64,000 bases of DNA from Blastomussa wellsi (lineage: Eukaryota > Cnidaria > Anthozoa > Scleractinia > Plerogyridae): the NCBI GenBank assembly GCA_947652115.1, contig OX393563.1, positions 3,536,818 to 3,600,817 of the forward strand, in the 5' to 3' direction. Below, piece after piece: positions 1-13,600 of the stretch. Numbering within the stretch: the stretch's first letter is position 1; each line of letters opens with the position of its first letter. The translations under genes and the position numbers were made by a program. The notes below the pieces were generated by a model. It had not been told where the DNA came from. It did no database searches and saw only the letters and a program-made list of their open reading frames with translations.

Positions 1-754
1 AGTTTTTTTTCAAATAATTATTTCAGGTGAGTTGAAATTACGAAAGGGAGTTCTAAATAGTTTGCTGTTGTTAGGTGTCCAGAAATAGGAACACCTCAAC
101 AAAAATGCAAATAAACTCTTTTGTGGTCAAGATTGAAGATACGAAACTGAAAACAGAAAATTCTTATATGCTGACAAACCTAGTCCTTTAAGCTTTACTT
201 ATGTCCAAAAAAGTGTTTAATCTGTAATGTATTTTGCGAGAACAGGCCGCTTAACTGTAAATAGGTAATTCGATGCGCGCTAAAAATCGCATTTAAGAAG
301 AAACAAATTTTACCTACCTCGACTGAAAACTTGAATGTTCTGGCCTAAGCGGAGCGTGGCTTGGCCACGAAGGTATCAAATGAAAGCTGACTAGTCGATA
401 AGTCTTTGGAACATATCGATCTAATTTGTTTTATTGTTTCAACGAAATACGGATTCGTTAAGTCGAAGTGTCCGGAAATAGGGGTGTCCAGGAAATAGGG
501 CAACATACTGTACTTGTTAAAGTTCAGAGCCTGAGAATAGTCCAGTGGCATTGGCAGTGTAAGAATATGGCTTGTGCACTTGGACAGGGTTTAGAGATTC
601 ACACAAACCATGCAAGATTCTGATTGGTAAAATGTTCACAGTCTAAATTTAGTCAATTTCACTTGAATGCTGGAATTGAAAACAGTGTATTTTGAAAGAA
701 CCTGCACATTTGTTAAATTTTACTTATGATAATATTATGATTATGTACTTCTAG

Positions 755-890
755 GTCTGCAAAAATAGAGAGGCCAGTTTCTGGAACACTGTTTTCATAC
801 TTCAAAAGGTCACCAAAAAAGGGAGAGAAAATGTCAAATACAGAGGAAGCACCTTCAGAAGAACCCCCTGATAAGAAAACAAAATTTTAG
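755..890 (+). CDS. Terminal exon of an unidentified gene with a C-terminal PIP-like motif
   Basis: A splice acceptor (CTAG at 751-754) opens a reading frame of 44 codons ending in TAG at 888-890; the intron is in phase 2. The tail is basic and then acidic, and it contains TLFSYFKRSPKK. This resembles a PCNA-interacting (PIP) box in the hydrophobic position and the aromatic pair, but it lacks the usual first Gln. C-terminal PIP boxes are typical of several replication and repair proteins, so a DNA-repair role is a guess. The upstream exons lie outside the window or were not found. An AATAAA at 1029-1034 fits the end of its 3' UTR. I do not recognise the gene. Confidence 0.55.
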
Positions 891-1028
891 TAATAGTCCT
901 ATAGCTGCAAAGTTTGGTGATTGTAATGGCTGTATGTTATTTTTAACTAAGATGGCCAGATTTGTAGCTGAAGATGTCTGTCTGTCTGAGACATCAAATA
1001 TATCCAATTACAAATTTATTTTTCGGGT

Positions 1029-1034
1029 AATAAA
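1029..1034 (+). terminator. Polyadenylation signal of the first gene
   Basis: AATAAA lies 139 bp after the stop codon of the terminal exon at 755-890. Confidence 0.4.
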
Positions 1035-1049
1035 TAGCAGTATAATTAA

Positions 1050-3139
1050 TCCGTCTTTGTCTGGTTCCAGATGGATGTGTATTTTGTTTAAAATTTAATT
1101 AAATAATACAATTTGCTCAAAATACATCCAAGTTTAGATTTCACCAAAAAAGATATTTATCATTCTTTTTCTTCTTAATCTTTTAAAGAGAATTTGAAGT
1201 TGAGGGCCTTTTTTCATAAGTTAAATAACATTATTTTCCTGTTGAATGATAAACTTTTTTTATCTGTGACTAGATTTGATTGATTTCATGGTCAGGTGAT
1301 ATTTGTCTAAAATTGTACAAAAAAAATCATTTCTGAAGCCAAATAAACTGTTAGGTCTAAGTGCAGTGCTTAAGATAAAAAGCTAAAAGAACAGAACCTT
1401 AGAAGTGAAAACATTTTTAGCACTTTTTTAATAGCTTGTTGTTTACTTTTCGAAAAGGCCAAAAACGAATAATGTTAAAGAGAAAAAAAAACGGCATTTG
1501 CTACCTAGAAGTTTGAACTTGGCAACCAAAATGTTGTTCTTATTTGCACATGACCAATTCATTGTTTTGATGTCACTGTACATGTGATGTAGAAATGATT
1601 ACGGTTACTGGGGTGCGGGGGCATCATGGAAAAAAGGAAATTTCACCCTGATGTGTGTACAGACGCTGGCAATGACCTGGAGTTGTCTCATCCTAAATAT
1701 CCACAGATCTTCCTAATAAATTCTCTGTAGGCAACTGCTTCTAGTCATCATTTCCTGTTCATAACTTGCCCCAGCCTCCATAGAAATGTGTACTTACATT
1801 TGAGCAGAGGCGGTGCATCTTTGAGTGGCGAAGAGTTGGATTTTTCTGTTTTCTATCTTTTTGGTCTTTTCGAAAAGGAAACATAAGAAACCGCCTAATC
1901 TTGTACCAAGATCTCACTGTCTTGCAGTGAAAAGTGAGAATTTCCCTTTCGCTTGTCCATGGGAGATCTGGGTTATGAGATCAGAAAACCACCATAATTT
2001 AAATGCTAACATTTTTTTACTTTTTTTTAATACACACTTTAAGTTTGTGCAATCTTGAATAAGTAGGGGCTACATTTAATTTAATGGAAGGTGTTTTTTT
2101 GGCAGGGGGAAGGAAGGAATTAATTCATAAAACAGTTTGTTTTGAAGGTCCTTTGTTAACTAAAGGTAACTACAAAATAAAATAATTATAATAATAAGAG
2201 CAAAAGGCAAATGCAGACTGGTCTTCAAAGTTTCAAAAAATAAAATTCACCACATAGTTTTGTACAACTATACTGACAGAAGTCATGCATGAATAATTTT
2301 TTCCTTTCTTTCATTGAAGACAGAAACCAGACCTTACAGCGTTCCCAGTTTGACATTTCTATTTTATAGACATTTTGAAAGACACATTCCATTGTTCTTG
2401 GGATCGAAGTTTGCGTCAATGTTCACCACCATTTCTGTCAATAGGACGCAATAATTATCTGAGCGTGTATGTTTGCATACTAAGTCATGTAAGAGATGGC
2501 TAGACTGTAAGTCAGATGTATAAAGTTTAGGAACCATTATTTAATGTTTATTTTTTAATTTTCCTCTCACATTGGTATTGTTTACAGTTAATAGTTGAAT
2601 TAAAGAGCCCTGAAATAATGTAAAGGTAATAAGAAATACATCTGGTTCCAACTATTATTTTATATGCTAGTACGAGCATTGAACAGAACGGAAGAAAAGG
2701 AAACTAACAAGGGTAACATAAGATTGCTTGTACATGTAGTTGTCAGGTTGTGTTAATATTCTGTTAAGTTTTGAAGAATGTAAATCTGTATTGAAATTTA
2801 TAATAATTGTATATTAATTACGATGGAACGTTACATATGTATTAACATTGTTTAATTCTGTTACCAGTCATGAATAAAGGTTTAAAAGCTACATGTATAT
2901 GTACAGCAAAATGAGTGTCAACTAAATGTTTGTACGTTTATCAATTACTAGAAGGAACCTTGGAGTAATCATCAGTTTCATGCTATTAATGTTACTGCTT
3001 GCAGACGCGGAAACAATTGGAGGATTTTATCAAAAACTGTTAACTGTCTGAATAAACTACTTCCAAGGTACACTGTAATTAACTGTTAAATTTTCACTCA
3101 ATAAAGTTAAAATGTAATCAAAGTCGATCTGTTAGTATT
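1050..3139. other. AT-rich intergenic stretch, no gene seen
   Basis: The short open frames here are AT-rich, overlap each other on both strands and lack splice context. Several plus-strand AATAAA hexamers (for example near 3100) are not tied to a gene. It lies between two convergent genes and probably includes the 3' UTR of CFAP77, whose own poly(A) signal I could not place. Confidence 0.5.
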
Positions 3140-6100
3140 TTAGCTTTTAGCAGGTTCATATATTCCATGGCCAAAGGCTCCTTGCCTTGAAGTACTGTCT
3201 GTTGCGTGATGCGTGAAAGCAGCATCTTTGGCTGTCTTTGACCTAAATGTGCTGAGATAAGCTGGGATCTGTGAAGAAAAAAATTACATTTAACCTCAAA
3301 GAATGGTCTGTAGTTGCTGGCTCAGCGAAGAAAACTCGTGTTTGCCCGTAAAGGGTGGTGTATGGTAAAATAATTAGAGACTTAATATATGCCTGATGGC
3401 AAGAAGCTAAGTTAGTCTGTTTTTCTCTGCAAGAGCGACACTTTTTGAGATTTTGAATAGCAAGAGTTTGAGACCCTCAAAATGGCTTTGCAAAAACTTG
3501 AGACTGCAAGAAATTTGGCTAAACTGTTCTGTCATAGCCACAGTAACAAACTTTCTAGGGGCAGATCCAGGAATGTTTTACAGGGGGGTCCAAAGTTGAG
3601 TACTTATTAAATAATAGGTGATCCTTCCAATGCAAGAATTTCAGCGTCAAACAAGTAGTAAAAAAAACAAAGCATTTGGTTAGGGAAGGGGGTCCAGACC
3701 TCTCTCCCCCTGACCCTCCCCCTGGATCTGCCACTGCTTTCCCTCTAATTAACTGACAAAGAGATTTCTAATAATATAATATGGTTTTATCAACTGGGTT
3801 GATAATGTCAATTGGCCACCGTAAAGAGATTCAAGAGCTGACGTTTCGAGCGTTAGCCCTTCGTCGGAGCGAATAACCTGCAGTGAATTAAATGTAATCC
3901 TTAAAACATAACCTTATTGAAATTTCATAAATCACCTTTTCAAACTTTGACATGTGCCATAGTGGAGCTGGGTCAACAGGTGGTTGAAATTTTCGGAGCA
4001 GTGAAGTCCTTGTCTCGTAGATGGTTTTATCAACATGCCTCTACAGATTGGAGAAAAATTACTGTTAACTTAGATGCGGTTCAGACGCCGATCTTTTCAT
4101 GAGCCGAACCTAATTCCTTGAATTAAGTACATGAAAAGATCGGCGTCTTAATCAATTTCGAACAGCTATTTCAATTTGGAACGGCTCACCCGTTCTTCCC
4201 GCCTGGCTTAGCTGAGAATTTCGCCTTTGGGACGTCTTTGGAATGGCTTGATTCAGACGCCGTACTTTTCATGACCTTTTCATTTGCCGATCCTAATGCA
4301 TAAATTATGTTAATGTATTTTGCATTATTTTGAATGGTTTTATTGGAACTGTATTAATTTAGGAACAGCCAAAAAGAACAGCGTCTGAATCAACAGGCGT
4401 ACTTTTGTTAATTTGTGTCAGTCCAAATTAGAATTGAGTTCGGCTTATGAAAAGATTGGCGTCTGAACCGGGCCTTATAATTATAAATGAAGCCCAATGT
4501 ATGAATTTTGAATAATTTCACAGTATAAATTAAATTGATATAATTAGAGTACATTAATTTTAACAAAACAGCAGATAATTCTTATGGCAGCATGTAAGAC
4601 CTTCTGCTCTTGTCTAGCTCTTGTAGCTTCCTCTGCCTTGCGTCTCTCTTCTAACCAACGGTCTTGGTATTTATGTCCCAGGAGGTCATAAACTGGAGTA
4701 GAAGGTCTAAATAAAAAAAAAAGAAATTATATTTTGTACTATATATGACAATATCTAACTGACTGCCAGAAACAATGATTCAGAAATGATTAAAAATCTA
4801 GATGCCAAGTATATCAATTCAAAATGTGTTTCTTGGATGAAGTATAATAAAAAGATTTAGCTAATAGCCAAGCCTAAAAGCTTGTTCATATCAAATGCTT
4901 TCATTAAAAATACTAGAAGTGTAGTATAATTACGTGACTACTCAAGAAAGAGTCCATAACCGAAATAAATCATCAACTCCAACCACAAATGTTTTGTTGA
5001 ACATGGTCATGAAAAATTTCAACCTCGAAAAATCTCAGACTTGAGCCTGCAATCCAATGGAAAGCCATTACCTGGTCAGAAATCAACTTAAAAAAAACAT
5101 GACCTCAATTTGCTCTAAGCCCGAGCCTGTGATATGGTCATGTGATACTGGTCAGTAGATACCTTGTTTTCAATTGACAGCTGCCAATTGATCATACTAT
5201 GGATGTCCAATATCAAAGATGTAGGACCTATTTCTGGAGTTTGGCCGTCATGTTGCATAACATCGTACGTACATAGGTACATGTACGCAGGGCACACGTA
5301 CCCAAAAGCCATGCTGCTAGCCATTTTGACCATGAAAAATGAAAGGCATGATTTCTATACATACAAGCTAAGGTTATCCAATTCCTATGGTTATGGGCTC
5401 CACTCTGCCGCCCTTTGAAAAACACAAAAAATATTTGTTTGTAGATCTTGAATAGTATTAAGAGCTTACTTTGTTGGAACTCCAAACACCATTGTAGGTG
5501 GGATTCTTTTGACTTTAAGAGAGGTCTTTTCATTCCCAGAGTCTTTTCTTCTCATATCATGAGTTGCTCGGTACTGAAAATGTTCTTGTGCTGTTGTGAG
5601 ACCTGCTTGAACTGCTCCTTTATTTAACCCTAGAAAATCTCTTGGTGCTTTCTTCTCCTTCAGATAAAGTGGAGCTAGAGGGGCTGACCTCCATACTAGA
5701 GCTAAAAAAGAAAAAATACAAACAAAGAACTAGAGATGGGAGGATCGTATTGTGACCTTATGGTTTAGTAGTATTTTCCTGTATTGTTACTCATGAAAGT
5801 TAAAAGGACCTTTAGATTAAGTAAGGACCATACAGGCAATTTTCTCCCAAGCCTAGGGCCCTCATGATCACACCTTCCTGTTGTTTAATTACCAGCAGTT
5901 GAAAAGGAAACGTGAAACATGATACTTGCAAGTATATTGCCGTCCTCCAGAGTCAGATCTGAGCCCAGGACATGTACTTAATTCTTCTTAGTCTAATTTA
6001 CTTATTTTTGTCTTAAAAAATAGGGTTAGAAAAAGTGAAGTTGTTCTTACCATCTGCGGCACCACTGTCCTTTCCTTCATTTGGCTTCCCATAAGTGAAA

Positions 6101-6808
6101 CCATTAGGGGGTAGGGTGAAGCAGCGCCTCAGTGGCCTCCCAAGTTCAGACTATCAAAAGATATACATTACAGAAAGAATTCACCAAAATAATTCCCCCA
6201 AAAAGAAAGATTAGGTATGGTGATGGGATATGGGATGCTTACAATATTAGTATTTTGTTATTACAATATAATTAGGATGTATTGCAATGTAATTACAATG
6301 CAATCAGAATATATTTCAAGCCCTGGTGTTTCAGATGTAGCACTCAAGAAGATGCATGTTTATTGTCTAAACATGACGAGGAAAAACCATTGCTTCATGC
6401 ATGAACACAGAGCTCCAACAAACTACAGGAGTAACGGCCAAGTTTGAAATAAACGTCAAGGGCATTAAAACAAGAAAATATGTTCCCTCCCTCCCAACCC
6501 CTATACTACCCACTCCAGACCAAAGAACATAACAAACCTGATATTTGCCCAAGTACTGATTAATAAAAGAAGATTTACGGTGATGGCATATATTTCCCAA
6601 CCAAAGTATCAAAACTGTCAATTACAAACTGTATAATCCTTCAACTCCCCATCAATACTTTCGTACTGAAACCCCCGTCGCCACCCCCCACAAACCCAAG
6701 ATTGACCCATTAAAAGGAAAAGTGAATCACTTTTGTTACCTTTTGTAGAAGTGGGTTGTTTAGCAGTGACTCTCTTTGAACACCCAAAGTGACGTACTCT
6801 TTGCTCAT
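3140..6808 (-). CDS. CFAP77: Cilia- and flagella-associated protein 77
   Basis: Five minus-strand exons with consistent phases encode about 211 residues: 6808-6740, 6150-6051, 5701-5470, 4706-4601 and 3268-3140. The ATG at 6808 opens the first exon, and every join was checked by length modulo 3. Key stretches are LLNNPLLQKSELGRPLRRCF and TLPPNGFTYGKP near the N terminus, and STPVYDLLGHKYQDRWLEER in exon 4, which I match from memory to the CFAP77 (DUF4483) family. Known role: microtubule inner protein in the B-tubule of ciliary doublets. The exon 4 donor is a weak GTCTTA. The gene is divergent from AK8, another axonemal protein, which supports the call. Length is somewhat shorter than I recall for the human protein. 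Confidence 0.8.
3557..3736. repeat. MITE-like repeat with GGATCCAGG-type ends
   Basis: The left end reads AGGGGCAGATCCAGGAATG and the right end is an approximate inverted match. The interior (an AGAATTTCAGCG stretch, then AAGTAGTAAAA) recurs at 53683-53861. It sits in the last intron of CFAP77. Confidence 0.6.
3779..3876 (-). repeat. Penelope-LTR-like repeat, single unit
   Basis: One copy of a family whose reverse strand reads CGACGAAGGGCTAACGCTCG, then AAACGTCAGCTCTTGAATCT, then GGTGGCCAATTGACATTATC and a small hairpin around TCAACCCAGTTGA. Other copies lie at 37591, 48886 and 59789. Confidence 0.55.
4072..4478. repeat. Terminal-inverted-repeat element (about 400 bp)
   Basis: The left end GGTTCAGACGCCGATCTTTT, continuing into CATGAGCCGAACC, is matched in inverted form at 4440-4478 (GTTCGGCTTATGAAAAGATT, then GGCGTCTGAACCGGGCC). 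Internal partial copies of the same end occur near 4130 and 4255. It has no coding capacity and lies inside a CFAP77 intron. Confidence 0.65.
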
Positions 6809-7600
6809 CTTGAAGTGCGGTCTTTGATGCAACTATCTTTAGAATACTGAGAATACATGAGAAATTCAGAGGGGCGTATAAATTTTATGCGACCTCGAAA
6901 ATTAATTGTATTGTTCGCTCAATAAAGACGGACAATGTTTACTCAGTTCATCCGGCGATCGCTTGCGTAAATCTTCTTTTCACGCTTTTGTGCCTTGAGA
7001 TTTTTAAGAAATAGATTAATATATAGTTCAGCATGACAGCATCTCCACGTACAGAAGGTTTGAAACAAAGTCTTTGTTTACACACCTGGAAAACGCCATG
7101 CCAAGTGTTGCCAAAAGAATGAAACATGATCTCGACAAAACTAGTCAACATTTTTTCACGATCACTTTCCTGGTCACAGCAGATTTAAAGATTGAATCTT
7201 TAAATATAAAAACATTATATGTAAACTCTCAAAATTTCTTTCGGAAAGGGATTTATCTTTCCGAGTCGAATGAAAATCCAACATCTTCCCGCGATAATGC
7301 GCGAAGATTATGATCGAACGTTCTTCCTCGAAAATTAGAGAGATTTCAATTTTAAGCTTTGTTTACCTTCGGCAAAGGGAAACTTACCTTAAATACAGTA
7401 TATACAGTCTCTACAATAAAGATTCTATGAAGTATCTCACGACTTTCGACCTCGACCATGTATCGGTCACCGCCAACACTGAGTTATGAATTTCACCGCG
7501 TCGTTACCATGGACGCCAAATCTGTTCTGCTGGACGTAGTCATTGCAGGCTCACCTTGTTTGTCGTAGCAACTGCTAGGGTTTGCGAGGGAAAATTCAAG
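6809..7600. promoter_or_regulatory. Shared divergent promoter region of CFAP77 and AK8
   Basis: The 792 bp between the two start codons must hold both promoters. An X-box-like sequence GTCACCGCCAAC at 7466-7477 fits the RFX consensus GTNRCC/RGYAAC with one mismatch. RFX half sites GTTACC (7503-7508) and GTTGCC (7107-7112) are also present. RFX factors commonly drive ciliary genes; that they act here is inference. No TATA box stands out. Confidence 0.45.
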
Positions 7601-10600
7601 ATGGATGCGACGAAGAAACCACTGTTAATTCCACCTGAATTCTCAAACTATGCTGAGAAACACGGCATTTTTCAGATTTATGAGGTAAGGGATCGATATT
7701 ATTTTGCGGCGGTGCAGAAAAACTACAGTTTTCAAATGCCTCTTTCTGACTTCGACAAGTTTTGCAAAATTAACCTGTGTGGAACTTCCCCGTCCTTTGA
7801 AATATAAGCTTACTTACATGTACGGTCAACCTTTCCAGCAAAGGTTTAATTACAACATTTTTAAATAAAGTTCTGCCTTGTGGGAATTATAACCATTCAT
7901 GAATCCCTTGCCCACTGGAAAAAAAGATCTTTTGTGTTGCAATGATTTATTTGTCTTGTACAAGAAATGCAAAATTATTTAATTTTGCCGTCCATTTTGT
8001 GATCTGAGGTCACCTTTGTTCTATTACTAAACACTACCACGTCTTGTACATTTTCTACTCTCTGTCATGCATTGATAATTTCTGTCAAATAATTATTGTC
8101 AAATTTTGCCTCTTGCTCTGGATCTATATAAACAATTATTCCATGAGCCCGCGTTGGATAGCGCTCGTTGGTTATTTTATCACTTCATATCCAACAAGGG
8201 CGAATGGAATAATTGTTTTAGTAAATTCTCAAACCGGTTTGATAATTTACTAAAACAATTATTCCATTCGCCCTTGTTGGATATGAAGTGATTATAACCA
8301 ACTCGCGCTACGCGCTCGTTGGTTATTTTATCACTTCATATCCAACGCGGGCTCATGGAATAATTGTTATATAGTCGGAGTTTTTTAGCCAATCAAAAAG
8401 CTAGAAATGCAATAGCCGGAGCTGAGAATAGTCTAATATTCTTTATAAAAAATTTAATCATTAGGTTATGGTACACCTTGGTACTAAAATTGAAGATCAT
8501 TTTTTCAGCATTATTTTTAACACAGACCTTCCAACTCTCACGGTTTGGTCGTGAGACTGACGGTTTGGGATGCCGTGTCAAGGCTTTGCCTCTAAATCTC
8601 ATGGTGATTCGTGAGAGAAACCTGGGTACAATGTGAGCCTCGTTTCAGTGAAACTTTGGTGGCTAAAATGGCTACCGGAACTCATTGTCCAGAACTCGAG
8701 AGTGACACAGAATCACAAAATCATAAATGACTCTCATACGTCTTCAGAACCTCAGCCATCAAATAATCTGGGTTTTTTTTACGCATATTTTAGGAATCCA
8801 GGTTTGAGGTCCCAATCTCCAGGTTTTTCTGGGCTTTTTTGCATGTAATAGAGGTTGGGAAGTCTGCAAACAACTATTGCACTTACGTAGACCTTGATAA
8901 TTCTGGATATCACAAAAACCTGATTTCAATAATTGTTTTATTATACACATAAATGTTAAGCAGTACTAAATTATGCCATACCTTCTCAACTTGTGTTATT
9001 TTATAGTCGCTCCTGACCAGACTTATTATAGAACGACCTGCAGATCCTTTAACCTATATGATCAGTCTACTGGAACAGGAAAGTAATGGTAAGATAACCT
9101 GCTTTACCCTTCCATTGTCAAGCTTATTTCAATATCAACTCACTGAAATGATTATTTTTACTGAGCAAGGCTAGTGCTTCAGATCACCTTTTTGTTTAGA
9201 TAAAAGGACATTATTTTTTGCCAATTTATTCATGATATAGGAAACACAAGGTCTGCCCTATAGCATTCCCTGAAAATAAAATAAAAACTACAATACAATA
9301 CAAGATATAACTAAGTATAAATTATATAATTATTTACAAATAACTATAAAATATTTTACATTTACTGAATAGATTATATCCAACTTTGATACCATTTTGG
9401 TCTGAGACATTTAACAAAAATTAACATGAGGCCATTTTCACTTTACTTTCTTTTTCATTTTGTTCTATGAAAATGCATTTTAAGTCTATTTCGTATTTTC
9501 TGATTTTACTTACATGTACAGATTTGTGTTAAGTTTTTTGTCATTTAAAAATTAACTGGTGGGAAATTTGTCTGATCAGGAATTTGCCAGGTATGAGAAT
9601 GTTGGTTTATCCAATTACCAGCTGTTACTGGGACCAATGTTATTTAGTTTCTGTTTCAAGTCATCAGCAGGGTAAGTGTTCCAGATGACAAACAAGTTTG
9701 CCCTGGCAAAATTTTACTTGCCCGTTGAAATGGGAAGAATGACAATCAACAAATGAACATGAAAGTTGATGGCAAGTCTTCTTTTTATTACCTTCCCATG
9801 ATCAGTTTTGGTCCCAACCCTGAGAGACAAATTTAAAAACTTCCTTGGCTGCAGTAAGGAACAAAAATTTGATCAGGAACTCATCAGTTTTGTCATGATC
9901 ATTACTTACAGTTCCAAAGATAATTATTCACGGACCGCCAGCAGCAGGAAAGAGAACTATGGTAAGAATAAATTTATTCACAGTACTTATATCCGTGATG
10001 TTAAATAAGCATTTGTCTAAAATTTAACTTGAGTACCATAATGATATTTTGTACTTTATATAATTTTAAATTTAGAACATCACTGTCAGAAATTTGCTTT
10101 TATATGATAACCAAATCAATGTGCATGCTATGATTGGTCAATCAGCTATGGTTTATTGTGCCAGTAAACTCATAGAAAAATCGTGCCTGCGGCTTGTGAT
10201 TCACAAATTCTTCTCGTGTTCTACCAACATCCCGTGTGGTTTATCAGCCTACAAACCATAGTAACTTGTGGTCTATTGCTTAATTATTCCTTAACTGAGT
10301 TATTAATACAACTTAACTGACCACACTATACATGAATGTCTAGCCTCTGTTGATGACCTTAGACTTTATCATATAAACTGTAGTCATAGACAAACGTTAA
10401 GAAATATGATTCTGATTATGCATGTTAACCAGCAATTGTAACATTTTATCTCTTTTTTTCAGTCAGTGATGGCAGCTGAGTATTTAAACTGTGTGCATAT
10501 CACTCTTGACAATCTTTTGGCAGAATCAGATTCAAAATCAGCAAATAAGGTACTTTAAGTCCTACTCTACCATAATTAACAGACTTTGTTATATGGTATA

Positions 10601-13600
10601 ATTGATTCAGGTGAGATTAAAATTGCCATATGAAGAAAACACTTGATACACAGTTTGTATACATTTTTGGTAGCATTTATTCAATTGTGAAGTGGACAGG
10701 TGAGCTTGAATAGACTGTGCATACAGCTCCATGATTGTAAGTTATAAGGGATGAACTATGGGCATATTATAAATCGGCATTACAAGACATCTCCCTTTAC
10801 AGCCTCTAATAAGGGCGTTATTGTTTTTAGATAAATTGAGAGTGCTGTGCTAATCATTAATTTTGTTGATTGGTCTTTTGTAGGCACGTGAGTACATATC
10901 AGCCAAAGAGGTAATGAATTATAATAAAGCATAATTTGATTATACCACGTATTAAAAATTTAATTATTATTAGCACTGCTCATTGTCAGCATACAGTTGT
11001 AGATTGATTGCTGTTACAGCGCGACACACCTAACTGTGGCCACCCAACAAACTTTTTTGGCAAGTTATAATTAGCCAATCAGAGAGCACGAATTTGTTTG
11101 AGGTGTCCCGCTTCCTAGGAATTTTCAAAGCTGTTCTCATGAAACCTGTCTCGCTTTTAACGAGGAGGTGGAACTCAAACAAATTTGCACTCTCTGATTG
11201 GCTATCTTGTCAAAAAAGTTTGTTGGGTGGCCACATTTAGGCGCGTTGCGCTGTAATTAATAAGTTTTCTTATTTTTTTGGTGTATTTTTTATATCCTAT
11301 GTTTAAGTGACAATTCTCTATGAAGTGAAAATTAATCTAGATTTAATTTACTGAAGAATAATTATTTTATAACTAAAAGATTATCCTTGAGGCTAATAAA
11401 TTGCTCTTCTCCACGATCATTTGTCTGTGCACAGACAGTGCTGGAAATAAGAAAAAAATCCAGGTTGCCTTGATGGCAAATGCCAGACAATCTTGGGCAA
11501 CCAACCTTAAAACTGAAGTTTTAGTTGTCTTGGGCAATCGGGCAACCACTAATTTCAAGCACTGTGTCCAGACTTTTTAAATCGAAATGTTTACTAATAT
11601 CTACTTAACATTTATTTAAAGGACCCTCTCGAGTCAGACATGCCTTTGTTTTTGTTGACAATTATTACTAGATTTTGGGTTTTATAAATTATTGTTAAAT
11701 TCCAGTGGCTTTGGAAATGATGGATGGCTAACTAGGGTGCTCCAAGAAATATTATTGCTGCATTTTCATTTTACTTTCAGACAGTGCCTACTCATGCTTG
11801 GGTCAGTCTCATCAAAGAAAGACTTGAGAAAGGAGACTGCATCAATAAGGTAAAAAAAAGGAATACAGGTGTAATAATCAAGAATCATTTGTAATTTATT
11901 TATTTTTTTGACAATGTCTAAAATTAATTGAGGTGTAGAATTTTTCATGATTTGAAACTCCTTATAATTAGATATGATTTGAAATGTTGTACATGTGCAC
12001 CAGTTTGGTTTTAATTTCCCTTTGCAGTTTGTCTGATATTGTGATTTAATACGTACAACACAAAGAGAAATACAGATTAAGCATGCACTTAATACAAACA
12101 TTTCAAATGTGCGAATTTGACACCATTATATATAGTAACAAAATATAACAATAATTTTTCCCTGCAATTTGTTATCTTGTCATAGGGCTGGTTACTAGAA
12201 GCTTTTCCTAAAACAAGAGAACAGGTTTGCCATGTGTTCATGAATGTGGTGTAATATTAACTATAAGAATTTATTTGAATTTATCTTTTCTCCTGTTTAA
12301 ATTTGTGTACTAGCCTTTTCCAGGTGCTCAATTAGTCGGGGAGCCTCCCAAAAAACAAGAATAGCATGATCGACAGGGTGAGCTTGAAGAACAACAAGTG
12401 AAACACATGTTGAAGAGCTCTGCACCCTCCTCCCCAACTAACTGAACACCTGGAACAAGTTATTTAAGATGTGGTCATTACTTGCTGTTGTTAGAAATAT
12501 ATAGCTCAGGGTATTGCCGTTAGTGTATGATAAGAAACTGAGCATTGTGTTGGACAATGGTACCCTGCAGTTGGACTTATCTTTTGCCAAGAGCTTAACC
12601 CTTTGCCTGTCATATTTCCTCAACTTTCCAGTCAGTGACATGGTATTTTTTTATTGGTCTGTAATGTAGGCTCAAGCTCTTCAAGCAGAAGGAATCAATC
12701 CAAAGAATTTTGGCAAGTATCAATCACTTTTATTTCAAATAAATTGATTCTCATTGGTAATCTTTCCAACTGACACATGTACTAAGTACATGAATGATTC
12801 TGTCAGTGCTATTTCCACAAGTCTGTTAATCAATGCTTGCAGTCACTAGTCGAGTGTCAAAATTTTAAAGTAAAAGTCTTGAACAAAGTATTGAAATCCT
12901 GGATTGCACAATGAAAATACTACTCAAATTAAAGCTTAGTAATTTCCCACTGCTTTCTTAGACACGTTTGTCAAAGCAGGTGACACAGTAATGTAATGTA
13001 ATGTGATTGCTTCAATCTGTAATGTAGTACTCTTGGAAGCTCCAGACACAGTGTTGATAGAACGAGTGATGGGCAAAAGAATCGACCCAGAGACAGGCGG
13101 TATGTACACACTTTAAACAGGTATTTACATGGATTGTAGATGTTCAAAACAACTTGATCTGTTTCTGGTAGATGTGCATGAACCCAGCTATTAAAGTTGT
13201 CCAATTGCCGTAAATGGCGGTTTGTGTTCTGCTGCCTTCTTATGGAAGCTCAGAACACTATGTCAGTGGAAATAGAGAAATGAGAACCAATCAAAGCCAA
13301 GAACAGGCACAATCAGAAGAATGTGAACCCAACTGCCCTAGCTTATTATACAATCTGAACCAAGTGACCCTGGCTTATCGCATTATCTAAGTGCTGATTA
13401 GCTTGGTTCCAGAGGTTTTCTTTTTTTTTATATTTCTCAATCACTTCAACTACCAGAACAGCTTTCTTTGCTTTAAAAGAAAGAAGAAAACCTCTGGGAC
13501 AGGGTAAGAGCTGATCAACTTCACTCTGGAACACTGCTTCCCAGGTGCTGCTTAATTTGATTGAATTTAAACATTGCTGGATTTGCTACTTCTGTTACCA

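Noticed and set aside
1825..2058. 77-codon plus-strand frame in the first intergenic stretch
   Set aside because: No homology and low-complexity C terminus in AT-rich DNA.
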